NCBI RefSeq assembly: GCF_943913915.1
Contig: NZ_CALUAA010000008.1
Coordinates: 1-64,000, forward strand
Direction of reading: 5' to 3'
Source: an uncultured Peptoniphilus sp.
Lineage (GTDB): Bacteria > Bacillota > Clostridia > Tissierellales > Peptoniphilaceae
Length of the DNA: 64,000 nt
Shown here in pieces: positions 63,208 to 64,000 of this stretch. Each line of letters starts with the position of its first letter. Within the stretch, counting starts at the first letter, position 1. The notes beneath the pieces are model-generated. The model did not search any database, was not told the DNA's origin, and saw only the letters and a program-made list of their open reading frames with translations. The translations under genes and the position numbers were made by a program.

Positions 63208-63227
63208 GTTGTCTGAAAGGAGTTGCC

Positions 63228-63902
63228 ATGAACCGGGCATTTATGCTTGAAATGCTTCCCCACTATGTGGAGGCTGCCAAGCTGACGGTGCGGATCGGCC
63301 TTATAGGCGTGGCGGGTTCTCTTATTATCGGCCTTATCCTCGCCTTTATTCGGGTTGAAAAAGTTCCCGTCTTAAACGGTATTGCAAAAGGCTATATCGA
63401 ACTTTCGAGAAATACGCCGCTTTTGATTCAATTGTTTTTTCTCTACTTCGGGCTGCCGAAAATCGGCTTCGTCTTATCTTCGGAAGCCTGCGCCATTACG
63501 GGTCTCATCTTTTTAGGAGCGAGTTATATGGCGGAATCTTTCCGCTCGGGCCTGGAGGCTGTCTCCAAGGGGCAGATCGAGGCGGCGAAGAGCATCGGGC
63601 TCAGTAAAGGGGCCATGTTCCGTCACGTGGTTCTGCCACAGGCCATGGCCATCGCCGTTCCCTCTATCGGGGCGAATATGATTTTTCTCTTAAAGGAAAC
63701 CTCCGTGTTCAGTGCCGTGGCACTCGCCGATTTAATGTATGTGGCGAAAGATTTAATCGGTATTTATTACGAAACCGACGAGGCGCTCCTCCTTTTAGTC
63801 TTGAGCTATTTGGTAATCCTCGTCCCCGTCGCCGTTTTCTTCTCTCTACTGGAAAGGAGGTTACGCCATGGCATCGGGCGCAGCGCTCTTAGCGAATCCT
63901 AA
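63228..63902 (+). CDS. Amino-acid ABC transporter permease (probably cyst(e)ine)
   Basis: 224 residues, HisM/GlnP-type permease with about five membrane segments. The EAA loop reads IEAAKSIGLSKGAMFRHVVLPQA, and YIELSRNTPLLIQLFFLYFGLP is typical of polar amino acid permeases. RBS AAGGAG. The preceding Cys-codon attenuator suggests cystine or cysteine as substrate, as in TcyB/YecS. The next permease starts inside its end. Confidence 0.9.
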   Translation: MNRAFMLEMLPHYVEAAKLTVRIGLIGVAGSLIIGLILAFIRVEKVPVLNGIAKGYIELSRNTPLLIQLFFLYFGLPKIGFVLSSEACAITGLIFLGASYMAESFRSGLEAVSKGQIEAAKSIGLSKGAMFRHVVLPQAMAIAVPSIGANMIFLLKETSVFSAVALADLMYVAKDLIGIYYETDEALLLLVLSYLVILVPVAVFFSLLERRLRHGIGRSALSES

Positions 63903-64000
63903 TACATGGACCCGGCTTTTAGGCGGCCTTTGGGTCACCATCCTCGTGTCGATTCTCTCCGTCGCTCTTTCTATCGTCTTCGGGCTGATCTTCGGCTGGA
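63868..64000 (+). CDS. Second amino-acid ABC permease (5' part only)
   Basis: The ATG at 63868 has AAAGGAGG seven bases upstream and overlaps the previous gene by 35 bases. The visible 44 residues (TWTRLLGGLWVTILVSILSV...) are the first membrane segment of a HisM-type permease. The window ends inside the gene. Two permeases side by side indicate a heterodimeric transporter; the ATPase and binding protein should follow. Confidence 0.85.
   Translation, partial: MASGAALLANPNTWTRLLGGLWVTILVSILSVALSIVFGLIFGW

Overview
The window looks like chromosomal DNA from a strictly anaerobic, low-to-mid GC Firmicute, most likely the Tissierellia/Peptoniphilaceae group. This placement is inferred from gene content, not from a database search. 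The support is an anaerobic ribonucleotide reductase (nrdD/nrdG), rubrerythrin and ferritin, the redox repressor Rex, a thiolase-crotonase-hydroxybutyryl-CoA dehydrogenase cluster, a class III fructose bisphosphatase, RicT, mini-RNase III, Rae1 and a HrcA/CIRCE-type groESL operon. Most genes lie on the + strand in short operons with strong AGGAGG-type ribosome binding sites, frequent GTG/TTG starts and clear intrinsic terminators.

Layout. 1-500: three tandem copies of the 3' end of a gene plus its terminator, the first running in from outside the window. 0.5-17.5 kb: mgtC-like, LTA-synthase-like, macrodomain, pirin, universal stress protein, ornithine cyclodeaminase family, cysK-cysE, cstA, a zinc-ribbon/SH3 membrane protein, glycerol dehydrogenase, an OafA-type acyltransferase with SGNH domain, a YkvI-like transporter, CorA and a dicarboxylate/amino-acid symporter. 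17.6-18.84 kb: a gene-free array of REP-like hairpin repeats. 18.9-29.7 kb: rubrerythrin, a class V aminotransferase, then tmk, two DarA-type c-di-AMP receptor genes, holB, ricT, a membrane alpha/beta hydrolase, DUF4911 and ferritin, then an IS200/IS605 element against the end of fbp, then apt and tRNA-Gly(CCC). 30-36.8 kb: thl-crt-hbd, xpt, nitroreductase, htrA, a CPBP protease and a VOC protein. 36.9-39.5 kb: tsaE-tsaB-rimI-tsaD.

39.5-39.95 kb is a non-coding gap with about nine same-direction DnaA-box-like 9-mers in 115 bp. It is followed by an ABC-F protein, rex, an OGG-type glycosylase, DUF554, nrdG/nrdD with two NrdR-like boxes, and groES-groEL with CIRCE. 49.3-54.9 kb is a translation and RNA-processing run (a DUF2325-like protein, cysS, mrnC, thyX, rlmB, rae1) ending in a ZIP transporter gene split by a one-base frameshift. 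55.2-60.7 kb holds a secreted stalk-domain protein and a 1495-residue wall-anchored surface protein. The window closes with a CobD/HisC-like enzyme, a threonine aldolase and an amino-acid ABC transporter.

The most striking regulatory element is at 63000-63227. A good promoter drives a 35-codon open frame with eight Cys codons (seven within 11 codons). Behind it lie mutually exclusive hairpins and an intrinsic terminator, just upstream of the ABC permease genes. This has the full architecture of a ribosome-mediated cysteine attenuator and suggests that the transporter carries cyst(e)ine. Other items worth a second look are the DnaA-box cluster, the tandem gene-tail remnants, the paired DarA paralogues, the REP array and the ZIP frameshift.
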